Shown: positions 25,153 to 33,474 of the stretch, in pieces
How positions within the stretch are numbered: position 1 is the stretch's first letter
Layout of the letters: each line of letters starts with the position of its first letter
Source of the DNA: an uncultured Bacteroidales bacterium
GTDB lineage: Bacteria; Bacteroidota; Bacteroidia; Bacteroidales; P3
DNA: 52,856 bases
Reading direction: 5' to 3'
NCBI GenBank assembly: GCA_947168515.1
Contig: CAMVMF010000016.1
Coordinates: forward strand, 1-52,856
Position numbers and translations under genes: made by a program
The notes under the pieces: model-generated
What the model saw: the letters and a program-made list of their open reading frames with translations, nothing else
What the model was told of the DNA's origin: nothing
The model's database searches: none

Positions 25153-25341
25153 ATGTTCAACTTTAACATGGCGCGTATGATGCAGGACTATGAATTAAAC
25201 AACAACACAGGTACATCTTCTGGATCTGCAAGCACGGTCGTACAGCCTTCGCCTCAAGTTGTACAAAACATTCTCCAATATGCAAGGAGTTTTCAGAACA
25301 TCCGCATCGGAGACGTAAACATTAAAGTTTATCTCAACTAG
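25153..25341 (+). CDS. Small hypothetical protein with its own terminator
   Basis: This is a 62-aa open frame, or 57 aa from the next ATG at 25168. The product is polar in the middle (Asn/Thr/Ser-rich) and ends VVQNILQYARSFQNIRIGDV followed by a short tail. This ending resembles, from memory, those of many small uncharacterised Bacteroidota proteins. It is directly followed by a strong intrinsic terminator, which supports it being expressed. The open frame extends upstream to 25048, but that part looks non-coding. Function unknown. Confidence 0.55.
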   Translation: MFNFNMARMMQDYELNNNTGTSSGSASTVVQPSPQVVQNILQYARSFQNIRIGDVNIKVYLN

Positions 25342-25343
25342 TT

Positions 25344-25376
25344 AAAAAAGCCCAGCATCTCTGCCGGGCTTTTTTT
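25344..25376 (+). terminator. Intrinsic terminator after the small ORF
   Basis: AAAAAAGCCC at 25344-25353 pairs with GGGCTTTTTT at 25366-25375, giving a GC stem followed by a T run. The run of A on the left means it can also work for the convergent gene. Confidence 0.85.
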
Positions 25377-25397
25377 ATTGGATTGTTTCCGAAAGGA

Positions 25398-26579
25398 CTA
25401 GCCGTTGAGGCGTTTGAAGTAGCGCCACCAGATGGCGGGCAGCTCACCCTGCATGGCCATCTCGTAGTCGGCGTAGGTGCAAGGGAGCATCAGCTTGTCG
25501 GAATAAATTTCGCGTAGGTCTTCTCTTTCGCAAGGCACTTCAATCCACCAACGGTCGCTCAACTTGCTTTTATAGAAGTCGATGTCTATACCCTGCTCTT
25601 TGGACTGCACGATATAGTGCTTGCAGGTTTGGGGATTGAGCTGGGGGTTGTCGTGCTTGCGGTTGTAGAAACCCTCTATGAAGTACCAAAGGCCTTGGGC
25701 CAACATATTGGCAGTCTGACCGCGGTTGTCGAACATGGGGTTGCACTCGAATATGCCCAAACAACTGGTCTTGTCGCTCATGCCGGCAAAATGCATCATC
25801 TGGCAGTACTCTTCACCATAGAAGCCATGAGGCGAGGGAGTTCCGTTGCCGGGGGCATCGCTCTGCCTGATGGCACCGACATCCACCGAGATGAAGTCGG
25901 CATTGCGTATCAAGGCCTCAGTGCGTTCCATATCGTGCTGCACCTCGCCAAGACGGTAGGCATCGAACTTCAGCTCGTCCATGAGCTTCACATAGGGCTG
26001 CCCGACGTAGTAGGTCTGGTAGCCCACGTTGGAGTGGAAAAAAAGATAGTTCGGAGTCTGCATGATGATATTTCTCAACCACGAACGCGAAGAGGTTTCA
26101 TCGGTGCTTTCCAAGTCGAAACGTGGGTCGATTGTGGTGATATTTACGATACGCTTGATCTTTTCATAACCCTTGTAGGCGGCGAAAGTAAGGTCCTGAC
26201 TACCGCCCAGCAGGATGAGGGTGCTGCCTTTGCTCAAAACGGCTGCCACCACCTCGCTCAGTGCGTAATAGGTATCCTCGGTAATCTGCCCGATGAGTAT
26301 GTTGCCAAGGTCGACGATTTTGGTATTGTTGGAGGGGAGTGCCAATTGGTACAAGTAGCGGCGTATTTCGTTGGGAGCACTGGCGCATCCTACATTGCCT
26401 ATGGCTCCGCGGTCCTCCTCCACCCCCAGCAGCACCAGGCCATCCTTGGGCATGGCAGGCACATTGGCCCCTGGAATGTAGGCCTTAATCTTGCTACCCA
26501 AGGTCACAGCATACTCTGAGGGATAGAAACCGAGGTCGTCGGGGTTGACCGGACTGAGATATTTTTTGATACTACTCAT
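25398..26579 (-). CDS. Arginase/formimidoylglutamase-fold protein with degenerate metal site
   Basis: The 393-aa product has the ureohydrolase (arginase, agmatinase, formimidoylglutamase) layout, but the Mn-binding motifs are altered. GGDH reads GGSQD, DAHxD reads DPRFD, and SxDxD reads SVDVG. At least three metal ligands (two His and one Asp) are therefore missing, and hydrolase activity is doubtful. Such degenerate members are, as I recall, annotated as formimidoylglutamase in Bacteroidota. The gene starts 5 bp after the stop of the C69 peptidase gene and is probably in one operon with it. Confidence 0.82.
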   Translation of the reverse strand: MSSIKKYLSPVNPDDLGFYPSEYAVTLGSKIKAYIPGANVPAMPKDGLVLLGVEEDRGAIGNVGCASAPNEIRRYLYQLALPSNNTKIVDLGNILIGQITEDTYYALSEVVAAVLSKGSTLILLGGSQDLTFAAYKGYEKIKRIVNITTIDPRFDLESTDETSSRSWLRNIIMQTPNYLFFHSNVGYQTYYVGQPYVKLMDELKFDAYRLGEVQHDMERTEALIRNADFISVDVGAIRQSDAPGNGTPSPHGFYGEEYCQMMHFAGMSDKTSCLGIFECNPMFDNRGQTANMLAQGLWYFIEGFYNRKHDNPQLNPQTCKHYIVQSKEQGIDIDFYKSKLSDRWWIEVPCEREDLREIYSDKLMLPCTYADYEMAMQGELPAIWWRYFKRLNG

Positions 26580-26584
26580 AGTAA

Positions 26585-28345
26585 TTATCTCTCACGTACG
26601 ATCTCGCCATGGTCATCCACAATCATTTTGTAGAACCACTCGGGATATTTAGGCTGTTCGGGGAAAGCGGCGTTGCCGGTTTCGGTACGCTCGAATCTGC
26701 CGTCCTTCTCTTTCTTGATGTTACCATCGATGTATTTCACCAATAAATAACGGTCGAGCTTGTTCCATTCCTTCATCATGCGGTCGGCCATGCGGTTGGA
26801 GAAATCATTCAACAGATGGGTCAGGGCCTCGTCGTTGTCGAGAGACTTCTGAGCCTTCTCGTCGAAACGGCCCACTTCCATAATATAGCTCTTCTCCAAT
26901 CTGTTCTGCACTTGCTGCAGGTCACGGATCATGTCGCTGTAGCGGCTATAAACAAAATTGGTCACGCGGTTGAACAGCCAGAAGGCCGAAGTCTCGCTGT
27001 AGGTGAGCATGTCGCCGTTGCCCTCGCGGAAGCACTCGGGAATCTTGGTGATGCCGCAGTACATCGGGCAGTAAACGGTGCTGTAGGTGTCGTCGACGCC
27101 GAACCACAAGATGCCGCCAATCTTGCTGGGCAGCCAGCCGCGGCACTGAGCCACAAAGCTAAAGCCAGTCTGCTGGGTGGAGGTGGCGCGCTCGTGGACG
27201 TATTTCTGTCCGTTCACCTCAAAGCCCATGGGGCGCCAGCGGTAAGGGCAGGCAAAGGGACCAGCACCCTTGTCCTTGGTCATGTCCATGGCGGTGCCCT
27301 CATAGTGGTCGCGCATGAGGTTCATCACCTCGTGCAGCTCAACCTTGTGGTCGGGCTGTATCCAGAGGGGCATACGCTCGGCCTGGGCATCGCCCATGGC
27401 GTATTTCTCATACTTGCGCATGTTGCGGTTGACGCGGTTGAACATGGCGTAGACACGGGCATCGCAGCCACGGATGCCGCTGAAGGTGAGGGGGGCATAG
27501 GTGTCGCAGAAGCTGAAGTCGGCATCCTTACCGTTGAACCAGCCACAGGCGCGTGCATAGGTAACCACGTCGGCAGCATAGACACACTCTACTTCGGGTT
27601 CATACAGGTAGTCCATGTGGTTGCTGCTGATGGTGGTGTGGAGGCCTTTGCCCTTAGCCTTCTTGAATTTGCCAATCTCCTGGGGGAACTGGGTGATGCG
27701 GGCCTGGTTGGCGTGACCGCTGACATAACCGTCGGGGATGCGGCGGGCAACCCACACAGCACCATCGGTATACTTATATTTAAGCTTCTTGGCAACATCG
27801 GCCTTTACAGGGGCACCGCGCTTGCCAATAAGTTCGAGAATCCACACCTCGTTGGGGTCGCAGATGGAGAAACTCTCGCCCTCGCTGCAGTAGCCGTAGT
27901 CGGCTACCATCTTGGTCATCCAGTAGATGGCCTCGCGGGCATTCTTGGCACGCTGCAGGGTGACGTAGATGAGCGAGCCGTAGTCAATACCCTTCACCTC
28001 GTCCTTCCAGCACTCCTCGCGGCCGCCGTAGGTAGTCTCGCCGATGGCCAGCTGGTGCTCGTTCATGTTGCCCACCACACTGTAGGTGTGGGCCACCTGG
28101 GGAATCTCAAACAGCTTGCGGCCGCTGTCCCAGTCCACCAGCATGAACATGGTGCCCTCGGGATAGTTGGCAGCCTTGCGGTAGTAAAGCTCGCCGTAGA
28201 GGGTGTGGCTGTCGGCAGCATAGGTAATCATGGTGCTACCATCCTTAGTAGCCCCCTTGGTGAAAAGAAAGTTGGTGCAGGCCGTGGCATCATAACCTAC
28301 GGCTAACAGCACCGCCATTAGTGTTAACGATAGTGTTTTCTTCAT
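26585..28345 (-). CDS. C69 family dipeptidase, exported
   Basis: This 586-aa peptidase belongs to family C69, N-terminal-nucleophile enzymes that cut dipeptides. The signal peptide ends just before the conserved Cys in TACTNFLFTKGAT, which becomes the N-terminal nucleophile after processing. Family landmarks include GSTMITYAADSH near residue 37 and NEHQLAIGETTYGGRE near residue 95. It probably works in the periplasm on peptides. A degenerate arginase-fold gene follows 5 bp downstream. Upstream is a 610-bp gap with its promoter. Confidence 0.93.
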   Translation of the reverse strand: MKKTLSLTLMAVLLAVGYDATACTNFLFTKGATKDGSTMITYAADSHTLYGELYYRKAANYPEGTMFMLVDWDSGRKLFEIPQVAHTYSVVGNMNEHQLAIGETTYGGREECWKDEVKGIDYGSLIYVTLQRAKNAREAIYWMTKMVADYGYCSEGESFSICDPNEVWILELIGKRGAPVKADVAKKLKYKYTDGAVWVARRIPDGYVSGHANQARITQFPQEIGKFKKAKGKGLHTTISSNHMDYLYEPEVECVYAADVVTYARACGWFNGKDADFSFCDTYAPLTFSGIRGCDARVYAMFNRVNRNMRKYEKYAMGDAQAERMPLWIQPDHKVELHEVMNLMRDHYEGTAMDMTKDKGAGPFACPYRWRPMGFEVNGQKYVHERATSTQQTGFSFVAQCRGWLPSKIGGILWFGVDDTYSTVYCPMYCGITKIPECFREGNGDMLTYSETSAFWLFNRVTNFVYSRYSDMIRDLQQVQNRLEKSYIMEVGRFDEKAQKSLDNDEALTHLLNDFSNRMADRMMKEWNKLDRYLLVKYIDGNIKKEKDGRFERTETGNAAFPEQPKYPEWFYKMIVDDHGEIVRER

Positions 28346-28426
28346 GGTGTAATTATTTGTGTTTATTATTATTTTCTCAAACCAGTGTCCACAACTTGCC
28401 GTTGTGCGTTTTGGGTTTTAGAATTG

Positions 28427-28459
28427 CAAAGATACAACTTTTTTTTAAACTATATCAAG
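28427..28459 (-). promoter_or_regulatory. Predicted promoter of the C69 peptidase gene
   Basis: On the minus strand CTTG (plus 28456-28459), 21 bp spacer, TATCTTTG (plus 28427-28434). The -7 box is perfect and the -33 box matches three of four bases. Confidence 0.6.
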
Positions 28460-28792
28460 TTTGTCGCACTATTTTTGAAAGGAATAGGCTGCCTGCCACT
28501 ATCGGGTCCAATCCGATGCTTTAGCGAACAATGTGTCTTGATAGGGAATAGATTGTAATTCGCTGCAACCACATTATTTGAAACCCATTTCGAAACTCCT
28601 TCGATGCTTTAAAAACGTCGAAATGGCAAAAGGGGGTAGGAGATAGAGCAAAAGTGTATGCGCTCCCCGAAATCATTTGAAAACACGGGTGACACTGGCG
28701 TAATCATTCAATTGCCATACCAATTCAGCATCTCCGCAGATGCCGGCGTGGAATGGAGCAAAAACCACATTACATGTATTCCTCATAATGAA

Positions 28793-28823
28793 CACACCCC
28801 CTTCGATGGTCGAAGGGGGTGTG
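28793..28823. repeat. Perfect 14-bp inverted repeat
   Basis: CACACCCCCTTCGA and TCGAAGGGGGTGTG are separated by 3 bp. It lies downstream of the threonine dehydrogenase gene. There is no T run on either side in the right place, so an intrinsic terminator is possible but not typical. Confidence 0.8.
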
Positions 28824-28955
28824 GGGTATGTGGGTTGGGATTGTCAATCCTGAGCCGTGCTACTGAGAAGCAACAAGAGTTTGGTAACTCCAGCCACTAT
28901 ATACTGCCAACTGAGAGGTGGAAGCCACTGCCAAGGCAGCAAGGTCCATCATCAG

Positions 28956-29903
28956 TTACAGCAGTTTCTTCTTGAGGTTGTCAATCATGTCGACGGTCAT
29001 CTTCTCCAGGTCGTACTGGGGATTCCAGCCCCACTCGTTGCGGGCGCAGCTGTCGTCCATCTTGTCGGGCCAGCTGTCGGCAATGGCCTGCTTGATGGGT
29101 TCGGGCTCGTAGACCATCTCGAAATTGGGGTAGTGTTTCTTGATTTCGTTGTAGATGATTTCAGGGTCGAAGCTCATAGCGGTGACGTTGAAGCTGTTGC
29201 GGTGCACCAGCTTGCTGGGGTCGGCTTCCATGATGTCAATCATGGCCTTCTGGGCGTCGGGCATGTACATCATGTCCATGTAGGTGCCTTTCTTCAAGGG
29301 GCAGACGAATTTCTCGCCCTTGACGGCAGCGTAGTAGATTTCCACAGCGTAGTCGGTGGTGCCGCCGCCGGGGAGGGTCAGATGGCTGATGAGGCCGGGG
29401 AAGCGCACCGAGCGGGTGTCCACGCCAAAGCGGGTGAAATAGTAGTCGCTGAGCAGCTCACCGGTGACCTTGGTGACGCCATAGATGGTATTGGGACGCT
29501 GGATGGTGTCCTGAGGGGTGTTCACATGAGGGGTGGTGGGGCCAAAAGCACCAATGCTGCTGGGGGTGAAGACAGCGCAGCCGAAGAGGCGAGCCACCTC
29601 AAGGCAGTTGACCAGTGAGCCAATGCCCACGTTCCAACCCAGCATAGGATTCAACTCGGCGGTAGCGCTCAGAATGGCAGCCAAGTTATAGATGGTGTCG
29701 ATGTTGTACTTCTTAACAGCGGCGGCAATCTGCATCACCTGAGTGGAGTCGATACGCTCGATAGGGCCACGCTCGTAGTCGCCACCTTTGAGGGGGCGAA
29801 GGTCGCTGCACACCACATTGTTGTCACCATAGATGTCTCTCAGATTGCGGGTCAGCTCAGAACCTATCTGTCCGCCGGCACCAACTATTAGAATTTTTTT
29901 CAT
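28956..29903 (-). CDS. L-threonine 3-dehydrogenase, SDR type
   Basis: This 315-aa NAD-dependent enzyme is of the extended short-chain dehydrogenase family. It has the NAD loop GAGGQIG at residues 8-14, the catalytic YGVTK (Tyr and Lys), and PSSIGAFGP, typical of SDR-type threonine dehydrogenases. It oxidises L-threonine to 2-amino-3-oxobutyrate, which Kbl (38517-39701 here) splits with CoA to glycine and acetyl-CoA. The two genes are not adjacent in this genome. An epimerase of the same fold is the alternative, but the match to threonine dehydrogenase is good. Confidence 0.85.
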   Translation of the reverse strand: MKKILIVGAGGQIGSELTRNLRDIYGDNNVVCSDLRPLKGGDYERGPIERIDSTQVMQIAAAVKKYNIDTIYNLAAILSATAELNPMLGWNVGIGSLVNCLEVARLFGCAVFTPSSIGAFGPTTPHVNTPQDTIQRPNTIYGVTKVTGELLSDYYFTRFGVDTRSVRFPGLISHLTLPGGGTTDYAVEIYYAAVKGEKFVCPLKKGTYMDMMYMPDAQKAMIDIMEADPSKLVHRNSFNVTAMSFDPEIIYNEIKKHYPNFEMVYEPEPIKQAIADSWPDKMDDSCARNEWGWNPQYDLEKMTVDMIDNLKKKLL

Positions 29904-30153
29904 TGCACAAAATATTTAAAAAAACAATTAATTCTATTACTCATACCGGGATGATTAAGAGTATCGAGAAACGCCTTGCCGAACTTCTCTGCCCCTCTTC
30001 TATTTCATCCACAGATACTATCATTTTTATAAAAAGCGTCAATTCAGATTATTGTGCATCCTATGCACCATAATTTGAATTAGCAAAAATACAAAAATAT
30101 TCTGAAATGACACATTTGTTGCCTGACAAAAATTTTAAACGCTGTTTTTTTCG

Positions 30154-30161
30154 TATCTTTG
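30154..30161 (+). promoter_or_regulatory. Candidate -7 box of the DUF2156 gene
   Basis: TATCTTTG, 25 bp before the ATG at 30187. No TTTG at the expected -33 distance. Confidence 0.45.
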
Positions 30162-30186
30162 CCATCCTTAATGAGAACAAGTTGTT

Positions 30187-31116
30187 ATGCATAATAATTG
30201 TAATACCAATATATTAGAGTTTCATAAGCTGACTGTGGACGACTGCCAGGCAGTCCGTTCGATAACCCTAGCTGCTGGGCGCAGAAATTGCAACTACACG
30301 TTCGCCAACCTCATTGGGTGGCAGTTCTGGTTCCATACCGAGGTGTGCATCTGCCAGCAGTGTGTTGTCTTCCGCTTTAATATCGAGGGCCGCCGGGCCT
30401 ATATGCTCTGCTCCGCTGCCCTGCCCACCCTGGCCCTCATGGAGCTGCTCTGTGCCGATGCCGCCGCCGTCGGGGCCGACATCCTCATCACGGGGCTGGA
30501 AGACGAGGCGGCCGCCCACATCAAGGCTCTCCTGCCCGAATATGCCACCGTGGAACCTCGGCGGGACCAGTACGACTACATCTACCTGCGGCAGGAACTG
30601 GCCGAGATGAAAGGCAAGAACCTCAAGGCCAAGCGCAACCATGTCAACAAATTCCTCTCTGAACACCCCCAGTTCGAATACCGCGAGCTTGTGCCCGACC
30701 TTTTTGACGAATGCCGTCAGCTCTCTCTGCTTTGGCGCAACGAGGTCCATCAGGACATACCTTTCTACAACGAGACCGTGCGGGCCGAGCAGAAGAGCAT
30801 GGAGCGGGTGCTGGCCCACTGGGAGGAACTGGACATGCGGGGCGGGTGCATCTATGACGGGGGCCGGATGATTGCCTTCACCTATGGGTCTGCGGTCACT
30901 CACGACACCTTCGACGTTATGGTGGAGAAGGCCGACCGCACCGTGGACGGGGCTTTCAACATCATCAACCAGCAGTTTGCCTCCCACCTGCCCGAGCAGT
31001 ATGTCTACCTCAATCGTGAGGAGGACATGGGGCTGGAGGGCCTGCGCAAGTCCAAACTCTCCTATCACCCCCATATATTGCTCAGCTACAATAATGTGTT
31101 GATACAATGCCAATGA
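30187..31116 (+). CDS. DUF2156 / phosphatidylglycerol lysyltransferase-domain protein
   Basis: This 309-aa soluble protein has the two GNAT-like halves of the DUF2156 family, which includes the catalytic domain of MprF-type aminoacyl-phosphatidylglycerol synthases. The conserved LKAKRNHVNKFL lies near residue 145 and NREEDMGLEGLRKSKLSYHP near residue 280. There is no membrane domain, so it is the stand-alone cytoplasmic form of unknown substrate. It overlaps the next gene by 10 bp, so they are coupled. Confidence 0.87.
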   Translation: MHNNCNTNILEFHKLTVDDCQAVRSITLAAGRRNCNYTFANLIGWQFWFHTEVCICQQCVVFRFNIEGRRAYMLCSAALPTLALMELLCADAAAVGADILITGLEDEAAAHIKALLPEYATVEPRRDQYDYIYLRQELAEMKGKNLKAKRNHVNKFLSEHPQFEYRELVPDLFDECRQLSLLWRNEVHQDIPFYNETVRAEQKSMERVLAHWEELDMRGGCIYDGGRMIAFTYGSAVTHDTFDVMVEKADRTVDGAFNIINQQFASHLPEQYVYLNREEDMGLEGLRKSKLSYHPHILLSYNNVLIQCQ

Positions 31117-31652
31117 ACTACAGTTTGCAACGAATGACCTCGGCCGACGCGTCCCTCACAGTGCAATGGATGGTGCGACAGTATGGCTTCGACCCTGCCG
31201 AAGTAGAGGATTGGGTGGCGCACCTGCATTTTAACTGGCCCATGAGCGTCAAGGCTGTCGACACTATGGGCAATCCTATCGGCCTGCTCAACATGAGCGA
31301 CTACCGTGTGGAGGAGGAAACCCAATTAATCGTAACCGAACACCCGCACTTGCTTTCCCAACTCAATGAGCTGAAGTATATAGCAGTCTTCTCATTCATT
31401 GTGGCCGAACCTTATCGAGGGACTCGTCTCAACTACGACATGCTGATGGCGCTCTGGCCCGACCTGCAGGCCTACGATTTTGTCTTCATCCCCGTCATGC
31501 ACCACCTCAAGACCCACCGCTACTGGCAACGATGGGGTGCCGTGGAGTTCTATCGCGACCCCATGTCGGTCTATTACATGCTCCCCCTCTCCCCAGCAGC
31601 CAAGGCCTTAGCATTGAACGGAGCATCCAAGCCCGTTTCTGGCACCACCTGA
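31107..31652 (+). CDS. GNAT-like acetyltransferase
   Basis: This 181-aa protein looks like a GNAT N-acetyltransferase. It has an N-terminal strand-helix LQRMTSADASLTVQWM, a central beta region IAVFSFIVAEPYRGTRLNYDML with an acetyl-CoA-type turn, and a C-terminal HRYWQRWGAVEFYRDP. The match is moderate. Its start overlaps the DUF2156 gene by 10 bp, so the two acyltransferase-fold proteins probably act together. Confidence 0.68.
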   Translation: MPMNYSLQRMTSADASLTVQWMVRQYGFDPAEVEDWVAHLHFNWPMSVKAVDTMGNPIGLLNMSDYRVEEETQLIVTEHPHLLSQLNELKYIAVFSFIVAEPYRGTRLNYDMLMALWPDLQAYDFVFIPVMHHLKTHRYWQRWGAVEFYRDPMSVYYMLPLSPAAKALALNGASKPVSGTT

Positions 31653-31731
31653 TGGTGGCTGGCAAAAAAACGGCCCCAGTGTAGTTTTTCGTTCTTTTGC
31701 TACGTTATTATAATTACGTTTATTTATAATT

Positions 31732-31739
31732 TACTTTTG
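31732..31739 (+). promoter_or_regulatory. TAnnTTTG box abutting a start codon
   Basis: TACTTTTG ends one base before the ATG at 31741. If used, the transcript would start inside the reading frame or at its first bases. No -33 TTTG is present. Confidence 0.3.
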
Positions 31740-31740
31740 C

Positions 31741-33330
31741 ATGAGAACAAAACTTATTATTGCTTTTGCACTTCTTATCATGGGCTGCTCGCTCCAGGCT
31801 CAGACCATTTTCAGCGAAGATTTCGACGATATCACCGTAGTCAATGAGGTGGGTCCCCTACCCGACGGCTGGCTGATGTACGGCGACCGGAACACCAATG
31901 TGAGCAACTTTGCCCTCTTCGGCAGCGGTTGGATTGTCTCCAACGTAGAATCGCCCAACCAAGCCGCGGCTTCGGTGTCGGCCATCAACGAGTCGGGCAA
32001 CTGCGACCGTTGGCTGGTAACCCCCGCCATCCAGATTCCCTCCACAGACTATGCCCTTACTTTCAGGGCTTACGTTCCTGAGGCCAACGGCACCGAAAAG
32101 TTGCGTGTGATGGTCTCCACCACGGGTACAGAAAAAGCCGACTTCAGCACTACCCTGCGCGACATTATCTTCGACGGCACCAACGGCACCACCGCCGGAT
32201 GGTGCAACTTCAACCTACCTCTGAGCGACTTTGCCGGACAGCATGTGCATGTGGCATTCGTCAATCACGGGCACAACTATTTCGTTTTCCTCGACAATGT
32301 GAAAGTGAGCATCCCCCACGACAATTTCCACATGGTGTTGTTGGAGAACTTTACTTCTCAGTACTGTAGCAACTGTCCCGAAGGACACGAAGCCATCGCC
32401 GATGCCTATGCAGGTTTGGAGAACCGGGTGGCATGGGTGTCGCACCACAGTGGTTTCCAGAACGACATGATGACCAGCAATGCCTCGCTCGCCATGGAGG
32501 CTCTCTATAACACCAGCAGCACTTATGCTCCTGCCATCAGCATCGACCGCGACATGCGCTACTCCACCTCTAGCGACCCCGGCCCTGTGCACTATGTAAG
32601 TTCTTCCGCCGATATGCACGACCAGCTGGCCCGAGCCACCTCTTTGCAAGACAACATCGTGCTGGGCTTTACCGACATCTCCTATTCCGATGCCACACGG
32701 CAGCTGCAGGTCACTGTGGACGGCTATTTCATAGCAGACTGCCAGATAGTGGAGCCCCGCCTGACTGTGTACCTCATCGAGGACAGCATCATCGCCTTTC
32801 AGCAGGGTTCGTCGAGGTCTGACAACTACCGCCACGACCACGTAGTCAGGGGCAGCCTCACCGACAATTGGGGCGATGCCGACGCTTTCAGCTCTACGAC
32901 TGCCAACACTCATTTCGGCAAGACCCTCAGCTACACCCTCCCTGCCACCGTGCGCCCGGAGAAGTGCAGCTTAGTGGCCTTCGTCACCACCCACGGCAGC
33001 GATGTGCGCCACCGCCAAGTGCTTAATACCGCCAAGAGCGGACGTATCACGCAGGACTCCGGCCACCAGCTGGGCATCTCTCAAGTTCCTCTGGACTTAG
33101 CCGTCAATGTATATCCCAACCCCGCCTCCGACAGGGTGTACATCTCTTCCAACAGCACCATCCTCAACCTTACGATAGTCAACTGCATGGGACAGATTGT
33201 CAGCCGCCATGCATGTGTCAACGCCGACGTGGCTGAACTGGACATCTCCCAATTGGCCACCGGGACCTACATCGTCAAAGCCATCACGAAGAACGGCTCT
33301 GCCATAGAGAGATTGTGCATAACGAAATAA
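31741..33330 (+). CDS. Omp28-related T9SS cargo protein with choice-of-anchor domain
   Basis: The 529-aa exported protein has a signal peptide (ending SLQA), then a cleaved-adhesin/choice-of-anchor-J-type jelly roll (IFSEDFDD through FVFLDNVKVS, about residues 22-190). An Omp28-like region begins LLENFTSQYCSNCPEGHEAI, whose CxxC-like pair resembles a thioredoxin fold. The C-terminus is a type A T9SS sorting domain (VYPNPASDRVYISS, about residues 455-529). It is therefore expected to be secreted by the type IX system and attached to the cell surface. A palindromic terminator follows. Confidence 0.9.
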   Translation: MRTKLIIAFALLIMGCSLQAQTIFSEDFDDITVVNEVGPLPDGWLMYGDRNTNVSNFALFGSGWIVSNVESPNQAAASVSAINESGNCDRWLVTPAIQIPSTDYALTFRAYVPEANGTEKLRVMVSTTGTEKADFSTTLRDIIFDGTNGTTAGWCNFNLPLSDFAGQHVHVAFVNHGHNYFVFLDNVKVSIPHDNFHMVLLENFTSQYCSNCPEGHEAIADAYAGLENRVAWVSHHSGFQNDMMTSNASLAMEALYNTSSTYAPAISIDRDMRYSTSSDPGPVHYVSSSADMHDQLARATSLQDNIVLGFTDISYSDATRQLQVTVDGYFIADCQIVEPRLTVYLIEDSIIAFQQGSSRSDNYRHDHVVRGSLTDNWGDADAFSSTTANTHFGKTLSYTLPATVRPEKCSLVAFVTTHGSDVRHRQVLNTAKSGRITQDSGHQLGISQVPLDLAVNVYPNPASDRVYISSNSTILNLTIVNCMGQIVSRHACVNADVAELDISQLATGTYIVKAITKNGSAIERLCITK

Positions 33331-33399
33331 GGTCAACAGCCACGGCAAAGGAACAGAGATATTACTGTCTGCCATCAGCCCACTTGCCAAGGTCCTGTA

Positions 33400-33434
33400 A
33401 CACTGAAACCCCGCAATATGTGGGGTTTCAGTGT
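33400..33434. terminator. Bidirectional terminator hairpin between convergent genes
   Basis: ACACTGAAACCCC at 33400-33412 pairs perfectly with GGGGTTTCAGTGT at 33422-33434, and the loop can add two more pairs. It sits between the T9SS cargo gene and the convergent lipoprotein gene. Confidence 0.75.
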
Positions 33435-33474
33435 ACCTGGACATAAGCGTTTGCGGGATTCTTTAGATGCTCTC

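Larger units (their letters stand above)
28346..28955. other. 610-bp intergenic region
   Basis: It holds the C69 promoter on the left and a perfect hairpin at 28793-28823. The rest has short open frames without motifs. No RNA gene or mobile element is recognised. Confidence 0.6.

Noticed and set aside
25617..26519. A 300-codon plus-strand open frame
   Set aside because: It is antisense to the arginase-fold gene and has no motif of its own.
26816..28306. A 496-codon plus-strand open frame
   Set aside because: It is antisense to the C69 peptidase, which has a signal peptide and the catalytic Cys block. The antisense product has low-complexity Val/Ala/Gly composition.
28658..28975. A 105-codon plus-strand open frame in the 610-bp gap
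   Set aside because: It runs through a perfect hairpin, has no start context or motif, and ends inside the dehydrogenase gene on the other strand.
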